DNA of 64,000 nucleotides. Source: Gryllotalpicola daejeonensis (GTDB lineage Bacteria; Actinomycetota; Actinomycetes; Actinomycetales; Microbacteriaceae). Below the pieces are notes generated by a model. The model was not told where the DNA came from. It saw only the letters and a program-made list of their open reading frames with translations, and made no database searches. Positions 26,682 to 34,485 of this stretch are shown here, piece by piece. Position 1 is the stretch's first letter; every line of letters starts with the position of its first letter. The stretch lies in contig NZ_BAABBV010000001.1 in the NCBI RefSeq assembly GCF_039538145.1, positions 2,589,810 through 2,653,809 on the forward strand. The letters run 5' to 3'. The position numbers and the translations under genes are program-made.

Positions 26682-26716
26682 GCGGGTGACGGATGCCTCA
26701 GGCATCCGTCACCCGC
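26682..26716. terminator. Perfect-stem terminator hairpin
   Basis: GCGGGTGACGGATGCC pairs exactly with GGCATCCGTCACCCGC around TCA, between the convergent oxidoreductase and the small acidic gene. Confidence 0.8.
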
Positions 26717-26744
26717 CTTCAATCGGTGCCCAGCAGACTGCCGT

Positions 26745-26948
26745 TCAATCGGCGGGCTCTTCGCCGCCCGGCTGCGTGATGTCGTCGCCGTCGTTCAGCG
26801 GGCGCTCCTCGTTCTGCCGGGCGCCGTGGTCGCCGCCCTCTGCGGGCTGCTCGGGGTGCGGGCTGCGGTCGTCGCTGCGCTGCTGCTGGTCGTCGTCGGC
26901 GCCCTCCGCGGGGTCCTGCGGGTGCGTTCCGTTCTCCATCTCGGTCAT
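26745..26948 (-). CDS. Small hydrophilic disordered protein
   Basis: A 67-residue protein without hydrophobic core, dominated by Asp, Glu, Gln, Gly and His (DPAEGADDDQQQRSDDRS, ending DDITQPGGEEPAD). GCGAGGG precedes the ATG at 26948; ATG at 26981 is a possible alternative. Such proteins are common but uncharacterised in Micrococcales. Translation signals support it moderately; function unknown. Confidence 0.5.
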   Translation of the reverse strand: MTEMENGTHPQDPAEGADDDQQQRSDDRSPHPEQPAEGGDHGARQNEERPLNDGDDITQPGGEEPAD

Positions 26949-27002
26949 GCCCTCGCGGTACCCCGACCGCCCGAGCGGCATCACGCGCCGCTGTGCGGAG
27001 AT

Positions 27003-27070
27003 GGGTCGATACGCGGAAGACCGCCGACGCAGGCGTCCGTCGTATCGACCCGCTTCCGTCGTATCGACCC
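27003..27070. repeat. Inverted/direct repeat around GGGTCGATACG
   Basis: GGGTCGATACG (27003-27013) faces CGTATCGACCC at 27041-27051 and again at 27060-27070. The last two lie in a 19-base direct repeat, TCCGTCGTATCGACCCGC. It lies between the small acidic gene and the end of the LLM gene and could act as a terminator or belong to the REP-like family seen elsewhere in the window. Confidence 0.6.
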
Positions 27071-27073
27071 GCG

Positions 27074-28108
27074 TCACGACGCCAGGATGTCGCGCACCAT
27101 CGGAATGACCTTCGTGCCGTAGAGCTCGACGGCCCGTGCTGCAGCCGACGCCGGCACCGACCCCGAGGTATAGAGCAGGTCGAAGCGCTGCACGCCGAGC
27201 TCGCGCACGGTCGCGGCGATGCGCCGCGCCACGGTCTCGGGCGAGCCGACATAGACCGACCCAACCGCTGCTTCCTGCTCGAAGTGCTCGCGGGTCACCT
27301 CGCCATGCCAGCCGCGCTCGGCCCCGATCTTGTCGCGCACCTTCTTGAAGCGCGGGAACAGCAGCTCTTTCGCCTCGTCATCGGTGTCGGCGACGAAGCC
27401 GGGGGAGTGCACCCCGATCGGCAGCGCCGGCTTCCCGAGCTCGGTCACCGCCTGGTGATACAGATCGATGTACGGCCGGAACCGCCCCGGCGCACCCCCG
27501 ATGATCGCGAGCATCAGCCGGAATCCGTACCGCGCCGTGCGGATGACCGACTCGGGCGAGCCACCGACGCCGACATAGGTCGTCAGTCCGTTCTCGGTCT
27601 TCGGGAACACGTCCGCGTCGGTGAGCGGCGGCCGCGTCTTCCCGCGCCACGTCACGGGCTTCTCGTCGAGCAGCTTCGCCCACAGCGCGAGCTTCTCTTC
27701 GAACAGCAGGTCGTAATCGGCGAGGTCGAAGCCGAACAGCGGGAACGACTCGATGAACGACCCGCGGCCCATGATCACCTCTGCCCGGCCGTTCGAGACG
27801 GCATCCAGCGTCGCGAAGCGCTCGAACACGCGCACGGGGTCGTCTGACGACAGCACCGTGACCCCGGTGCCCAGTTTGATCCGTGAAGTGCGGCCGGCGA
27901 TCGTGGCGAGCACGATCTCGGGCGAGCTGATCGCGAACTCGGGCCGGTGGTGCTCGCCGAGCGTGATCGCATCGACGCCACTCTGGTCGGCGATCACGGC
28001 GTGCTCGACGATGTCGCGGATGCTTGCGGCATACGTCTTCAACCCGCCCTGATCGTCCTCGAGCACGTCGCCGAAGGTGTCGAGGCCCAGCACGAGTTCG
28101 TCACTCAT
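27074..28108 (-). CDS. LLM-class flavin-dependent oxidoreductase
   Basis: A 344-residue TIM-barrel protein of the bacterial luciferase-like monooxygenase class. Typical segments: VLGLDTFGDV at the first strand, DAITLGEHHRPEFAISSPEI VLATIAGRTSRIKLGTGVTV LSSDDPVRV, GRAEVIMGRGSFIESFPLF, and a C-terminal helix carrying LGVQRFDLLYTSGSVP. Members use FMN or F420; the cofactor cannot be chosen from sequence. AAAGGATC before the ATG at 28108 marks the start. It is similar in class, but not closely in sequence, to the LLM protein at 44 kb. No reductase is adjacent. Confidence 0.88.
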   Translation of the reverse strand: MSDELVLGLDTFGDVLEDDQGGLKTYAASIRDIVEHAVIADQSGVDAITLGEHHRPEFAISSPEIVLATIAGRTSRIKLGTGVTVLSSDDPVRVFERFATLDAVSNGRAEVIMGRGSFIESFPLFGFDLADYDLLFEEKLALWAKLLDEKPVTWRGKTRPPLTDADVFPKTENGLTTYVGVGGSPESVIRTARYGFRLMLAIIGGAPGRFRPYIDLYHQAVTELGKPALPIGVHSPGFVADTDDEAKELLFPRFKKVRDKIGAERGWHGEVTREHFEQEAAVGSVYVGSPETVARRIAATVRELGVQRFDLLYTSGSVPASAAARAVELYGTKVIPMVRDILAS

Positions 28109-28158
28109 GAATCAGATCCTTTCGTATCGCCCCCGCCCGTCGATAACTTGGCCTGGTG

Positions 28159-28554
28159 ATGAAAAAGTCCCCCATTGTGATGACAGTGGCGCTCGCCGCG
28201 GCGCTCGCTCTCACCGGCTGCTCGAAGGGCGCGTCAGACAACAGGGCGACCGATACCATCTCGGTGCCGACCACCACCGCGACCTCTGCGGCGCAGGTGC
28301 ACTCGCTGAACGACGCGGTCGCCTACGCGCTGAGCATCTCTCCCAAGACGTCGCTGGACGAGATCGACGCGGCCGGCCGCGCACTGAAGAAATATGCGGA
28401 TGCCTCGTCCAAGCTCAGCGCCGACGAGAAGTCCGCCGCCGACGGCTTCGTCGCGCAGTCCCAGCAGGCGCTCGCCGCGAAGGACCAGGTCGCCGCGGGC
28501 GCCGACCTTCAGGCCGCGGCGCAGGGCGTGGCGCAGGCGCTGTCGGAGGACTGA
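28159..28554 (+). CDS. Putative small secreted lipoprotein
   Basis: A 131-residue protein with a lipoprotein signal: basic start (MKKSP), a hydrophobic stretch and the lipobox ALTGC, so Cys21 or Cys22 would be lipidated after export. The mature part is a Thr/Ser-rich linker, then helical (SLNDAVAYALSISPKTSLDE IDAAGRALKKYADAS). No family is recognised. GATAACTT lies about 15 bases before the start and could be a -10 element for a leaderless message. GTG at 28156 is an equally good start. It is divergent from the LLM gene. Confidence 0.75.
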   Translation: MKKSPIVMTVALAAALALTGCSKGASDNRATDTISVPTTTATSAAQVHSLNDAVAYALSISPKTSLDEIDAAGRALKKYADASSKLSADEKSAADGFVAQSQQALAAKDQVAAGADLQAAAQGVAQALSED

Positions 28555-28592
28555 CTCAGGCACGGTGTGCGCACTCGACGTAGCCTGAGAGG

Positions 28593-29045
28593 GTGAGCGA
28601 CGACCTCGAAGACCTCTACCGCGAGACGATCATGGATCACGCCCGCGCGCCCCACCACTTCGGGTTGCGCGACGGCGCCGCGGCGGAATCGCACCAGCTC
28701 AACCCCACCTGCGGCGACGAGGTCACGGTGCGCCTGCACCTGAGCGCCGACGGCGATCGGGTCGAGTCGCTCAGCTGGGAAGGGCACGGCTGCGCGATCT
28801 CGCAGGCCTCGGCCTCGTTGCTCTCCGATCTCGTGGTCGACCTCGACACCGCAGACCTCACCCACCGCATCGACGAGTTCCGCGAGATGATGCGCTCGCG
28901 CGGCCAGGTCGAGGGCGACGAGGAGCTGCTCGGCGACGCCGTCGTGCTCGGTGGCGCCTCGCGCTACGTCGCGCGCGTCAAGTGCGCGATGCTGTCCTGG
29001 GTCGCCGTCGAGGATGCCTTGACGAAGCTCCCTCAGGCGGCGTAG
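28593..29045 (+). CDS. sufU: SufU iron-sulfur assembly protein
   Basis: A 150-residue SufU/IscU-type protein that receives sulfur from the cysteine desulfurase SufS. Conserved ligands are present: Cys40 and Asp42 (NPTCGDEV), Cys67 (GHGCAISQASASLL) and Cys131 (ARVKCAMLSW). The insertion between the second and third Cys regions, typical of SufU rather than IscU, is present (LTHRIDEFREMMRSRG). GTG at 28593 was chosen because the family begins close to LYRETIMDHAR. The partner suf genes are not adjacent, so this copy is outside the usual cluster, or the cluster is split. Confidence 0.9.
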   Translation: MSDDLEDLYRETIMDHARAPHHFGLRDGAAAESHQLNPTCGDEVTVRLHLSADGDRVESLSWEGHGCAISQASASLLSDLVVDLDTADLTHRIDEFREMMRSRGQVEGDEELLGDAVVLGGASRYVARVKCAMLSWVAVEDALTKLPQAA

Positions 29046-29050
29046 ACGCT

Positions 29051-29069
29051 CGACTACTTTCAGTAGTCG
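29051..29069 (+). terminator. Short hairpin after sufU
   Basis: CGACTAC pairs with GTAGTCG around TTTCA five bases after the stop. There is no U-tract, so the termination role is tentative. Confidence 0.45.
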
Positions 29070-29176
29070 GCACGCCGACTTTCCGTAGCGGCTCAGTGAT
29101 CACTCGGTAGCGGCCCTTGCGAGGCTGTTGCCATGTGCACGCTCGTGGAGCCGATGGCCGCAGGGGAATGCGGCCG

Positions 29177-31342
29177 ATGACCGACCAGCCGACTGCGCCC
29201 GAGCAGGCGCCGTTCCCGACCAGGCGGTCGTTGCGGCTCGCGGAACAGCAGCTGCAGGCGGCGCGAGCTTCCGCCCCAGCGGGGAGGTCAGCGTCGACGG
29301 TGCGCTCGTCGCCGTCGCCGTCGTCGGCGTCGGGGCCGGCCATGCGTTCAGCGCGCTTCACTGCGGTCGACGGCTTCCGGGGCCTCGCGATCCTGTCCGT
29401 CCTCTTCTATCACTCGGGAGTCACGAGCCACGGGCTCTTCGGCGTTGACGTCTTCTTCGTCGTGTCGGGCTTCTTCGTCACCCTGCTCGCGCTTCGCGAG
29501 CTGCGCAAGACGGGGCGCCTGCGCCTCGGGGCGTTCTTCGGCCGCCGGGCGCGGCGCATCCTGCCGGGCGTCGTGCTTGCTCTGATCGTCACGGTCGCGC
29601 TCGTCGCGCGCTTCGGCACCGACGCCGAGCTCGGCCGAGCCCGCCGCACGGCGATCGCCGGCATGCTGCAGGTCGCCAACTGGGAGCAGCTTGCCGCGAA
29701 CCAGTCGTACTGGGACGCGCTCGGCGCGATCAACCCGCTGGGGCAGATGTGGTCGCTGTCGATCACCGAGCAGTTCTATCTGGTGTGGCCCGTCCTCCTG
29801 CTCGTCCTGTGGCTGATCACGCGGCGCCGGCCGGCGTGGCTGATCACGACGCTGATTCTGCTCACGGTGGCCGCCGGCGCTGTCGCACCATTGCTCTTCG
29901 ACGGAACGAACAGCGACCGGTTGTACCTCGGCACCGACAGCCGCGCTGTCGCCTTCATCGCCGGCGCCGCGGCCGCCTCCGTCGTCGCGGGCTGGGAGGC
30001 GCGCGGCCGTGTCCAGGTGGCGCGCAGGCCCGGGGCCTGGCTGACGCTCACCTCGGCCGCGCTCTTCGCGTTGCTCGTTCTGGCCAGCGTCGCGGTCACG
30101 AGCTACCACGACGCGTGGATCTACCAAGGCGGCCTCGCGGGCGTCGCCGTCATCGCGGCTGTCCTCACCGCGTCGCTCTGCCTGCCGGGCAACCTGCTGG
30201 CCAAGGCCTTCCACAACCGCTTCTTCGTGGAAGTCGGGAAGATGTCCTACGTCCTGTTCCTGTTTCACCTGCCCGTCTACTGGATCCTGCAGCGCCTGAG
30301 CGGCGCCGCCATTCACGGCTGGGCGATGTTCGGCATCGGCGCCCCGGTCACGCTGCTGCTCTCGTGGCTCGTTCACCGGTTCATCACCGAGCCGATACGC
30401 GTTCGGCCGTGGTCGCGCGCGGGTGGAATCATCACCGCGGTCGTCGCGTGCGCCGCTGTGGTGGCGACGGGTCTGTATCTGCCGTCGCTGCAGTCGCTGC
30501 CGAGCACGGCGGAAGCCGCAGCGATGCTGAGCTCGGGTTCGGGCTCGGGCTCGAGCACGCCGACGCCTGTGCCCACGCTGAAGCCCGGAGTGGCTGGGGC
30601 CGCGCCGCGAGCGCTGTTCGTGGGTGACTCCCTGGCCGTGGACTGGTCCTCCGCGCTCACGGCGAACGCCCCGCAGGCGATCGGCGCCGAGAGCATCGCG
30701 TACGGCGGCTGCGGCATCCTCGATTCAGACGAAGCGGTGACGGCCACGGGCTGGACGCAGAGCAAGGCCGACAACAAACGCGCCTGCTGGCCGTGGCAGG
30801 CCAACCTGCGCGTCCGCGTCGCGAAGAACAATGTGGATTTCGTTGTCGTGCACAACGGGTGGGATGCCACGAAGCAGCTGGTCGAGGGCCAATGGCTGCG
30901 CCCCTGCGACTCCGCCTGGAAGCAGCGCTACACCGAGAAGATCGGGGCGCTGCTGAGCATCGTCCGATCCGCGAAGAATCACCCGACGGTACTTCTGGCG
31001 ACCGATCAGCTGAGCAGCGTGGTGGTCGATGACAAGCGGCAGATGCGCTGTTTCAACAATGCGATCCGCGAGACCGCCGAGCACGAGCCCGACGTGCAGC
31101 TGCTCGACTACAACGCATACATCTGCCCGAAGTCGGGCTGCCGCACGAAGACCGCCGACGGGCAGGCGATGACGTCAGACGGTCTTCACCTGACCCCGGC
31201 CGGTGGTGCGGCCATCACCCCCTGGCTGCTGACCGAGCTGGCGGCCGCGCAGCCGAGCGCACCCGCGCAACCGGGCACTTCTACGCCGACGAGCACACCC
31301 GCACCGACGAGCACACCCGCACCGGCGACCGCCTCAAGCTGA
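29177..31342 (+). CDS. OatA-like acyltransferase with SGNH domain
   Basis: A 721-residue membrane O-acyltransferase: a cytoplasmic Ala/Ser-rich lead of about 55 residues, an AT3 domain with about ten helices (FTAVDGFRGLAILSVLFYHS G..., FGVDVFFVVSGFFVTLLALR, MWSLSITEQFYLVWPVLLL), then an extracytoplasmic SGNH domain. In the SGNH domain, ALFVGDSLAVDWS carries the nucleophile Ser and SDGLHLTPAG the Asp-x-x-His pair. The architecture matches OatA-type enzymes that acetylate peptidoglycan or surface glycans. The C-terminus is a Thr/Pro/Ala tail with TSTPAP repeats. ATG 29177 has GGGGA nine bases upstream. It is convergent with moaE, six bases apart at the stops. Confidence 0.88.
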   Translation: MTDQPTAPEQAPFPTRRSLRLAEQQLQAARASAPAGRSASTVRSSPSPSSASGPAMRSARFTAVDGFRGLAILSVLFYHSGVTSHGLFGVDVFFVVSGFFVTLLALRELRKTGRLRLGAFFGRRARRILPGVVLALIVTVALVARFGTDAELGRARRTAIAGMLQVANWEQLAANQSYWDALGAINPLGQMWSLSITEQFYLVWPVLLLVLWLITRRRPAWLITTLILLTVAAGAVAPLLFDGTNSDRLYLGTDSRAVAFIAGAAAASVVAGWEARGRVQVARRPGAWLTLTSAALFALLVLASVAVTSYHDAWIYQGGLAGVAVIAAVLTASLCLPGNLLAKAFHNRFFVEVGKMSYVLFLFHLPVYWILQRLSGAAIHGWAMFGIGAPVTLLLSWLVHRFITEPIRVRPWSRAGGIITAVVACAAVVATGLYLPSLQSLPSTAEAAAMLSSGSGSGSSTPTPVPTLKPGVAGAAPRALFVGDSLAVDWSSALTANAPQAIGAESIAYGGCGILDSDEAVTATGWTQSKADNKRACWPWQANLRVRVAKNNVDFVVVHNGWDATKQLVEGQWLRPCDSAWKQRYTEKIGALLSIVRSAKNHPTVLLATDQLSSVVVDDKRQMRCFNNAIRETAEHEPDVQLLDYNAYICPKSGCRTKTADGQAMTSDGLHLTPAGGAAITPWLLTELAAAQPSAPAQPGTSTPTSTPAPTSTPAPATASS

Positions 31343-31347
31343 CGCGG

Positions 31348-31782
31348 TCAGAGCCCGACCCACTCGGAGACGCCGTCGCTGAACCGCTGCCGCTTCCAGA
31401 TCGGCACGCGCTGCTTGATCAGCTCGACGAGCTCGGCGCATGCCTCGAAGGCCTCGCGCCGGTGCGGCGCAGCCACCGCCGCCACCAGCGCGGTGTCGCC
31501 GATCTCGAGCGCACCCACCCGGTGGATCGCAGCGACCCGCAGACCCGTCGAGGCCGCGACCTCGCGGCAGCACTCGGCCATGAACCGCTCCGCGTCGGGG
31601 TGCGCCTGATACTCCAGCGCGCTGACCGAGCGCCCGCCGTCGTGATCGCGCACGACTCCGCTGAAGCTCACGACGGCACCGTTGGCCGATGCGCGCACGA
31701 ACTCCTCGACGATCTCGATCGTGATGGGGTCAGAACTGACCCCTGCGAGCACCTCGGCCGAGTCATCCGTTCGCTCATCCAC
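31348..31782 (-). CDS. moaE: Molybdopterin synthase large subunit MoaE
   Basis: A 144-residue catalytic subunit of molybdopterin synthase, which inserts two sulfurs from MoaD thiocarboxylate into precursor Z. Motifs: FSGVVRDHDGGRSVSALEYQ (substrate-binding Arg and His), IGDTALVAAVAAPHRREAF, and the catalytic lysines Lys123 and Lys130 in LIKQRVPIWKRQ, with the canonical spacing of seven. It is divergent from moaA, and MoaD lies just beyond, so both synthase subunits are present. Confidence 0.93.
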   Translation of the reverse strand: MDERTDDSAEVLAGVSSDPITIEIVEEFVRASANGAVVSFSGVVRDHDGGRSVSALEYQAHPDAERFMAECCREVAASTGLRVAAIHRVGALEIGDTALVAAVAAPHRREAFEACAELVELIKQRVPIWKRQRFSDGVSEWVGL

Positions 31783-31827
31783 CCGCCCAGGCTAATGGGC
31801 GTGCGCACGCTGGGTTATCGTGACGCA

Positions 31828-32895
31828 ATGACGTCGATCGCGCTGGGGATGCCGCAGCTGCGGCGCGACCCCCGCGCGCTGCCGCCCACCGACGGCCGCC
31901 CGGACAGCCCCGAGCTGATCGACCGGTTCGGTCGCATCGCCCGCGACCTGCGCGTCTCCGTGACCGAGAAGTGCTCGCTGCGCTGCACCTACTGCATGCC
32001 TGAGGGGGGCCTGCCCGAGATCGCGCGCGACGACCTGCTCACGCCGGGCGAGATCGGCCGGGTCGTCGGCATCGCGGTGCGCGACCTCGGCGTGCGCGAG
32101 GTGCGGTTCACGGGCGGCGAGCCGCTCATGCGCGCCGACCTCGCCGAGATCATCGCCGCGAGCCGCGCCGCCGCACCGAGCGCCGAGTTCTCGATCACGA
32201 CGAACGGCATCGGGCTCGATCATCGGCTGCCGGCGCTGCTGGCCGCCGGCCTCGACCGCGTGAACATCTCGCTCGACACGGTGAACCCCGAGCACTTCGC
32301 GCGCCTGACGCGGCGCGACCGGCTCGAGTCGGTGCTCGCAGGCATCCGTGCGGCAAGAGCTGCGGGGATCTCGCCGCTCAAGCTCAACGCCGTCATGATG
32401 CGTGAGACGCTCGACGACGCGCCGCAGCTGCTCGGGTGGGCGCTCGAGAACGGCGCGCAGTTGCGCTACATCGAGCAGATGCCGCTGGATGCCGACCACA
32501 GCTGGGCCCGCGAGCACATGGTCACGGCGGCCGAGCTCATCGCCGTGCTGAGCGAGCACTTCGAGCTCACCGAGGTCGGCCGCGACGACCCGGCGTCGCC
32601 CGCCGAGGAATGGCTCGTGAACGGCGGCCCCGCGACGCTCGGCATCATCGCCTCGGTCACCCGCACTTTCTGCGAGGCCTGCGATCGCACGCGCGTCACC
32701 GCTGAGGGCACGGTGCGCTCGTGCCTGTTCGGCGACGACGAGACCGATCTGCGCGGCCTGCTGCGCGAAGGCGGCACGGATCGTGAGATTGCGGATGCCT
32801 GGCGCGCCGCCATGTGGAACAAGCAGTCCGGGCACGGCATCTCGCTGCCGGACTTCGCGCCGCCCGTGCGGTCGATGGGGGCGATCGGTGGCTGA
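31828..32895 (+). CDS. moaA: GTP 3',8-cyclase MoaA
   Basis: A 355-residue radical SAM enzyme for the first step of molybdenum cofactor synthesis. The N-terminal 4Fe-4S site is Cys49-Cys53-Cys56 (CSLRCTYC). The C-terminal second cluster is FCEACDRTRVTAEGTVRSC LF. The essential C-terminal Gly-Gly tail (GAIGG) is intact. RFTGGEPLMRADL and ISLDTVNPEHFARLTRRDRL ESVLAGI are typical. ATG at 31828 fits the family length; ATG at 31795 is possible but lacks support. The stop overlaps the moaD start by eight bases. Confidence 0.95.
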   Translation: MTSIALGMPQLRRDPRALPPTDGRPDSPELIDRFGRIARDLRVSVTEKCSLRCTYCMPEGGLPEIARDDLLTPGEIGRVVGIAVRDLGVREVRFTGGEPLMRADLAEIIAASRAAAPSAEFSITTNGIGLDHRLPALLAAGLDRVNISLDTVNPEHFARLTRRDRLESVLAGIRAARAAGISPLKLNAVMMRETLDDAPQLLGWALENGAQLRYIEQMPLDADHSWAREHMVTAAELIAVLSEHFELTEVGRDDPASPAEEWLVNGGPATLGIIASVTRTFCEACDRTRVTAEGTVRSCLFGDDETDLRGLLREGGTDREIADAWRAAMWNKQSGHGISLPDFAPPVRSMGAIGG

Positions 32896-33148
32896 AGCTG
32901 TGCCTACGGAGATTGAGATTCGGTACTTCGCCGCGGCCGCCGAGGCGACGGGAGTCGAGAGCGAGACACTCGCGGTGTCGCCCGCCGAGCTCGGGGCGCT
33001 GCAGGACGCGCTCGTCGAGCGCTACGGCGAGCCGATGCAGCGCATCCTGCGGTCGGGCTCGTTCCTCGTCGGCGGTGTCGTGCGCCGCGACCGCGCGACG
33101 CCCGTTGCAGGAACGGTCGACGTGCTGCCGCCCTTCGCCGGCGGCTGA
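32888..33148 (+). CDS. moaD: Molybdopterin synthase sulfur carrier MoaD
   Basis: An 86-residue ubiquitin-fold sulfur carrier: EIRYFAAAAEATGVESETLA, an internal helix, FLVGGVVRRD, and the activated C-terminus LPPFAGG, whose Gly-Gly is adenylated and thiocarboxylated by a MoeB-type enzyme. GTG at 32888 overlaps the end of moaA. The presumptive activating enzyme lies convergent just downstream, with only a REP-like palindrome between the two. Confidence 0.9.
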   Translation: MAEAVPTEIEIRYFAAAAEATGVESETLAVSPAELGALQDALVERYGEPMQRILRSGSFLVGGVVRRDRATPVAGTVDVLPPFAGG

Positions 33149-33165
33149 TGCGGCTCCTCACCGCT

Positions 33166-33203
33166 GGCCGAGTAGCTCGCGCGAAGCCGTGCGTATCGAG
33201 ACC
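33166..33203. repeat. REP-like palindrome, family 1 (intergenic copy)
   Basis: This 38-base element begins GGCCGAGTAGCTCGC and ends CGTATCGAGACC. It lies between the convergent moaD and MoeB-rhodanese genes. The same ends occur in the copy inside ligD at 35507-35541. Confidence 0.65.
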
Positions 33204-33206
33204 CCG

Positions 33207-34373
33207 TCAGTACCGAGGAACCGCGGGATCCACCTGGCGCGACCACGCATCGATCCCGCCGGCGAGTGAGGTCACCGACTCGAAGTCGAGCTGCCGCAGC
33301 TGATCGCGGGCGATCGCCGAGCGGTACCCGGAGTGGCAGTAGATGACGGTCGGCGCCGCCGGGTCGAGCTCGCTCCACCGCGCCACGAGCTGACGCGACG
33401 GGATCAGCACCGAGTCCGGCAACGAGGCGATCTCGGCTTCCCAGGGCTCCCGCACGTCGACGAGCTGAATCGCCTCGCCGGCCTCGCGCATCGCGGCCAA
33501 TGCCTCGGCTGAGATCTCGTCGGGAACGTCCATTTCTTCCTCCTGGCTGTCGCTGGTGGGTGCGGATGCTTCGCTGGTCGACTCGGACGAAGTCCGAATG
33601 GAGACCGAGACTCCGCAGAACGCTTCGTAATCCACGAGTCCCGTGACAGGCATCCGCTCTGGATCTCGCCCATACGCGAGCTCGCGGAACCCGCCACCGC
33701 GCGCGTCGTACGCGACCACGCGGCCGAGCAGCGGCGCGCCGATGCCGGTGATGAGCTTGACGGCTTCTGACACGAGCAGGCCGCCGACCACCGTGCACAC
33801 CGAGGGCAGCACCCCTGCCTCGGCGCAGGACGGCACCGTGCCGGGCTCCGGCGGAACGGGGAACAGCTCGCGGTAGGTCGGCCCCTGCGCGTCCCACGAG
33901 ATGCCGACCTGGCCGCCGAACTGGTGCACGGCGCCCCACACCGACGGGATGCCGGTGAGCGTCGCCGCGTCGTCGACGAGGTACCGCGTCGGGAAGTTGT
34001 CGCTGCCGTCGATCACGAGGTCGTACTCGGCGAACAGGGCGAGCGCGTTGTCGGACGAGAGCCGGTCGAGGTGCACCCGCACGGAGACCTCGGGGTTCAG
34101 CTCGCGCAGCCGGGCGGCGGCTCGCGCCGCCTTCGGGGCCCCGACGTCATACGGCGCGTACAGCGTCTGCCGGTGCAGGTTCGTCTCGTCGACCAGGTCG
34201 TCGTCGACGATGCCGATCGTGCCGACGCCCATGGCGGCCAGCTGCGGCAGCACCGCGCTGCCGAGGCCGCCTGCGCCGATCACGAGCACCCGCGCCGCTT
34301 CCAGCGCAGCCTGCCCGCCCGCGCCGAAGCCGGGGAGCATCAGCTGGCGGGAGTATCGCGCGAGATCGGCCAC
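33207..34373 (-). CDS. MoeB/ThiF adenylyltransferase fused to rhodanese (MoeZ-like)
   Basis: A 388-residue protein that adenylates and sulfurates the Gly-Gly tail of MoaD or ThiS-like carriers. The E1-like domain (1-250) has the ATP loop VIGAGGLGS (residues 31-39), NLHRQTLY and DGSDNFPTRYLVDDA. SCAEAGVLPSVCTVVGGLL marks the adenylation-site region. The zinc CxxC pairs of E. coli MoeB are replaced (TYRELFP), as in mycobacterial MoeZ. The C-terminal rhodanese (about 285-388) has the persulfide Cys in VIYCHSGYRSA. The linker carries a REP-like sequence. GTG at 34373 starts the protein. Confidence 0.88.
   Translation of the reverse strand: MADLARYSRQLMLPGFGAGGQAALEAARVLVIGAGGLGSAVLPQLAAMGVGTIGIVDDDLVDETNLHRQTLYAPYDVGAPKAARAAARLRELNPEVSVRVHLDRLSSDNALALFAEYDLVIDGSDNFPTRYLVDDAATLTGIPSVWGAVHQFGGQVGISWDAQGPTYRELFPVPPEPGTVPSCAEAGVLPSVCTVVGGLLVSEAVKLITGIGAPLLGRVVAYDARGGGFRELAYGRDPERMPVTGLVDYEAFCGVSVSIRTSSESTSEASAPTSDSQEEEMDVPDEISAEALAAMREAGEAIQLVDVREPWEAEIASLPDSVLIPSRQLVARWSELDPAAPTVIYCHSGYRSAIARDQLRQLDFESVTSLAGGIDAWSRQVDPAVPRY
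33576..33606. repeat. REP-like palindrome, family 2, inside MoeB-rhodanese linker
   Basis: It runs from GGTCGACTCGGACGAAG to CCGAATGGAGACC. It is in frame and codes VSIRTSSEST between the E1 and rhodanese domains. A 30-base near copy is at 45854-45883. Confidence 0.6.
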
Positions 34374-34415
34374 CCCACGATTCTCACACCGGCTGTGCAC
34401 GAGAAGGTGGACACC

Positions 34416-34469
34416 GCGTCGCCGCTTCCGGCTCAAAAATCCTGCGGTTAGAGCCAAAACCGGCGACGC
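34416..34469. repeat. 54-bp interrupted palindrome
   Basis: GCGTCGCCG...GGCTC pairs with GAGCC...CGGCGACGC around an AT-rich centre (AAAAATCCTGCGGTTA). It lies in the 112 bases between ligD and the MoeB-rhodanese gene. It could form a hairpin in RNA (terminator or processing site) or be a chromosomal REP element. Confidence 0.65.
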
Positions 34470-34485
34470 AACGAGCCGGCGACCC

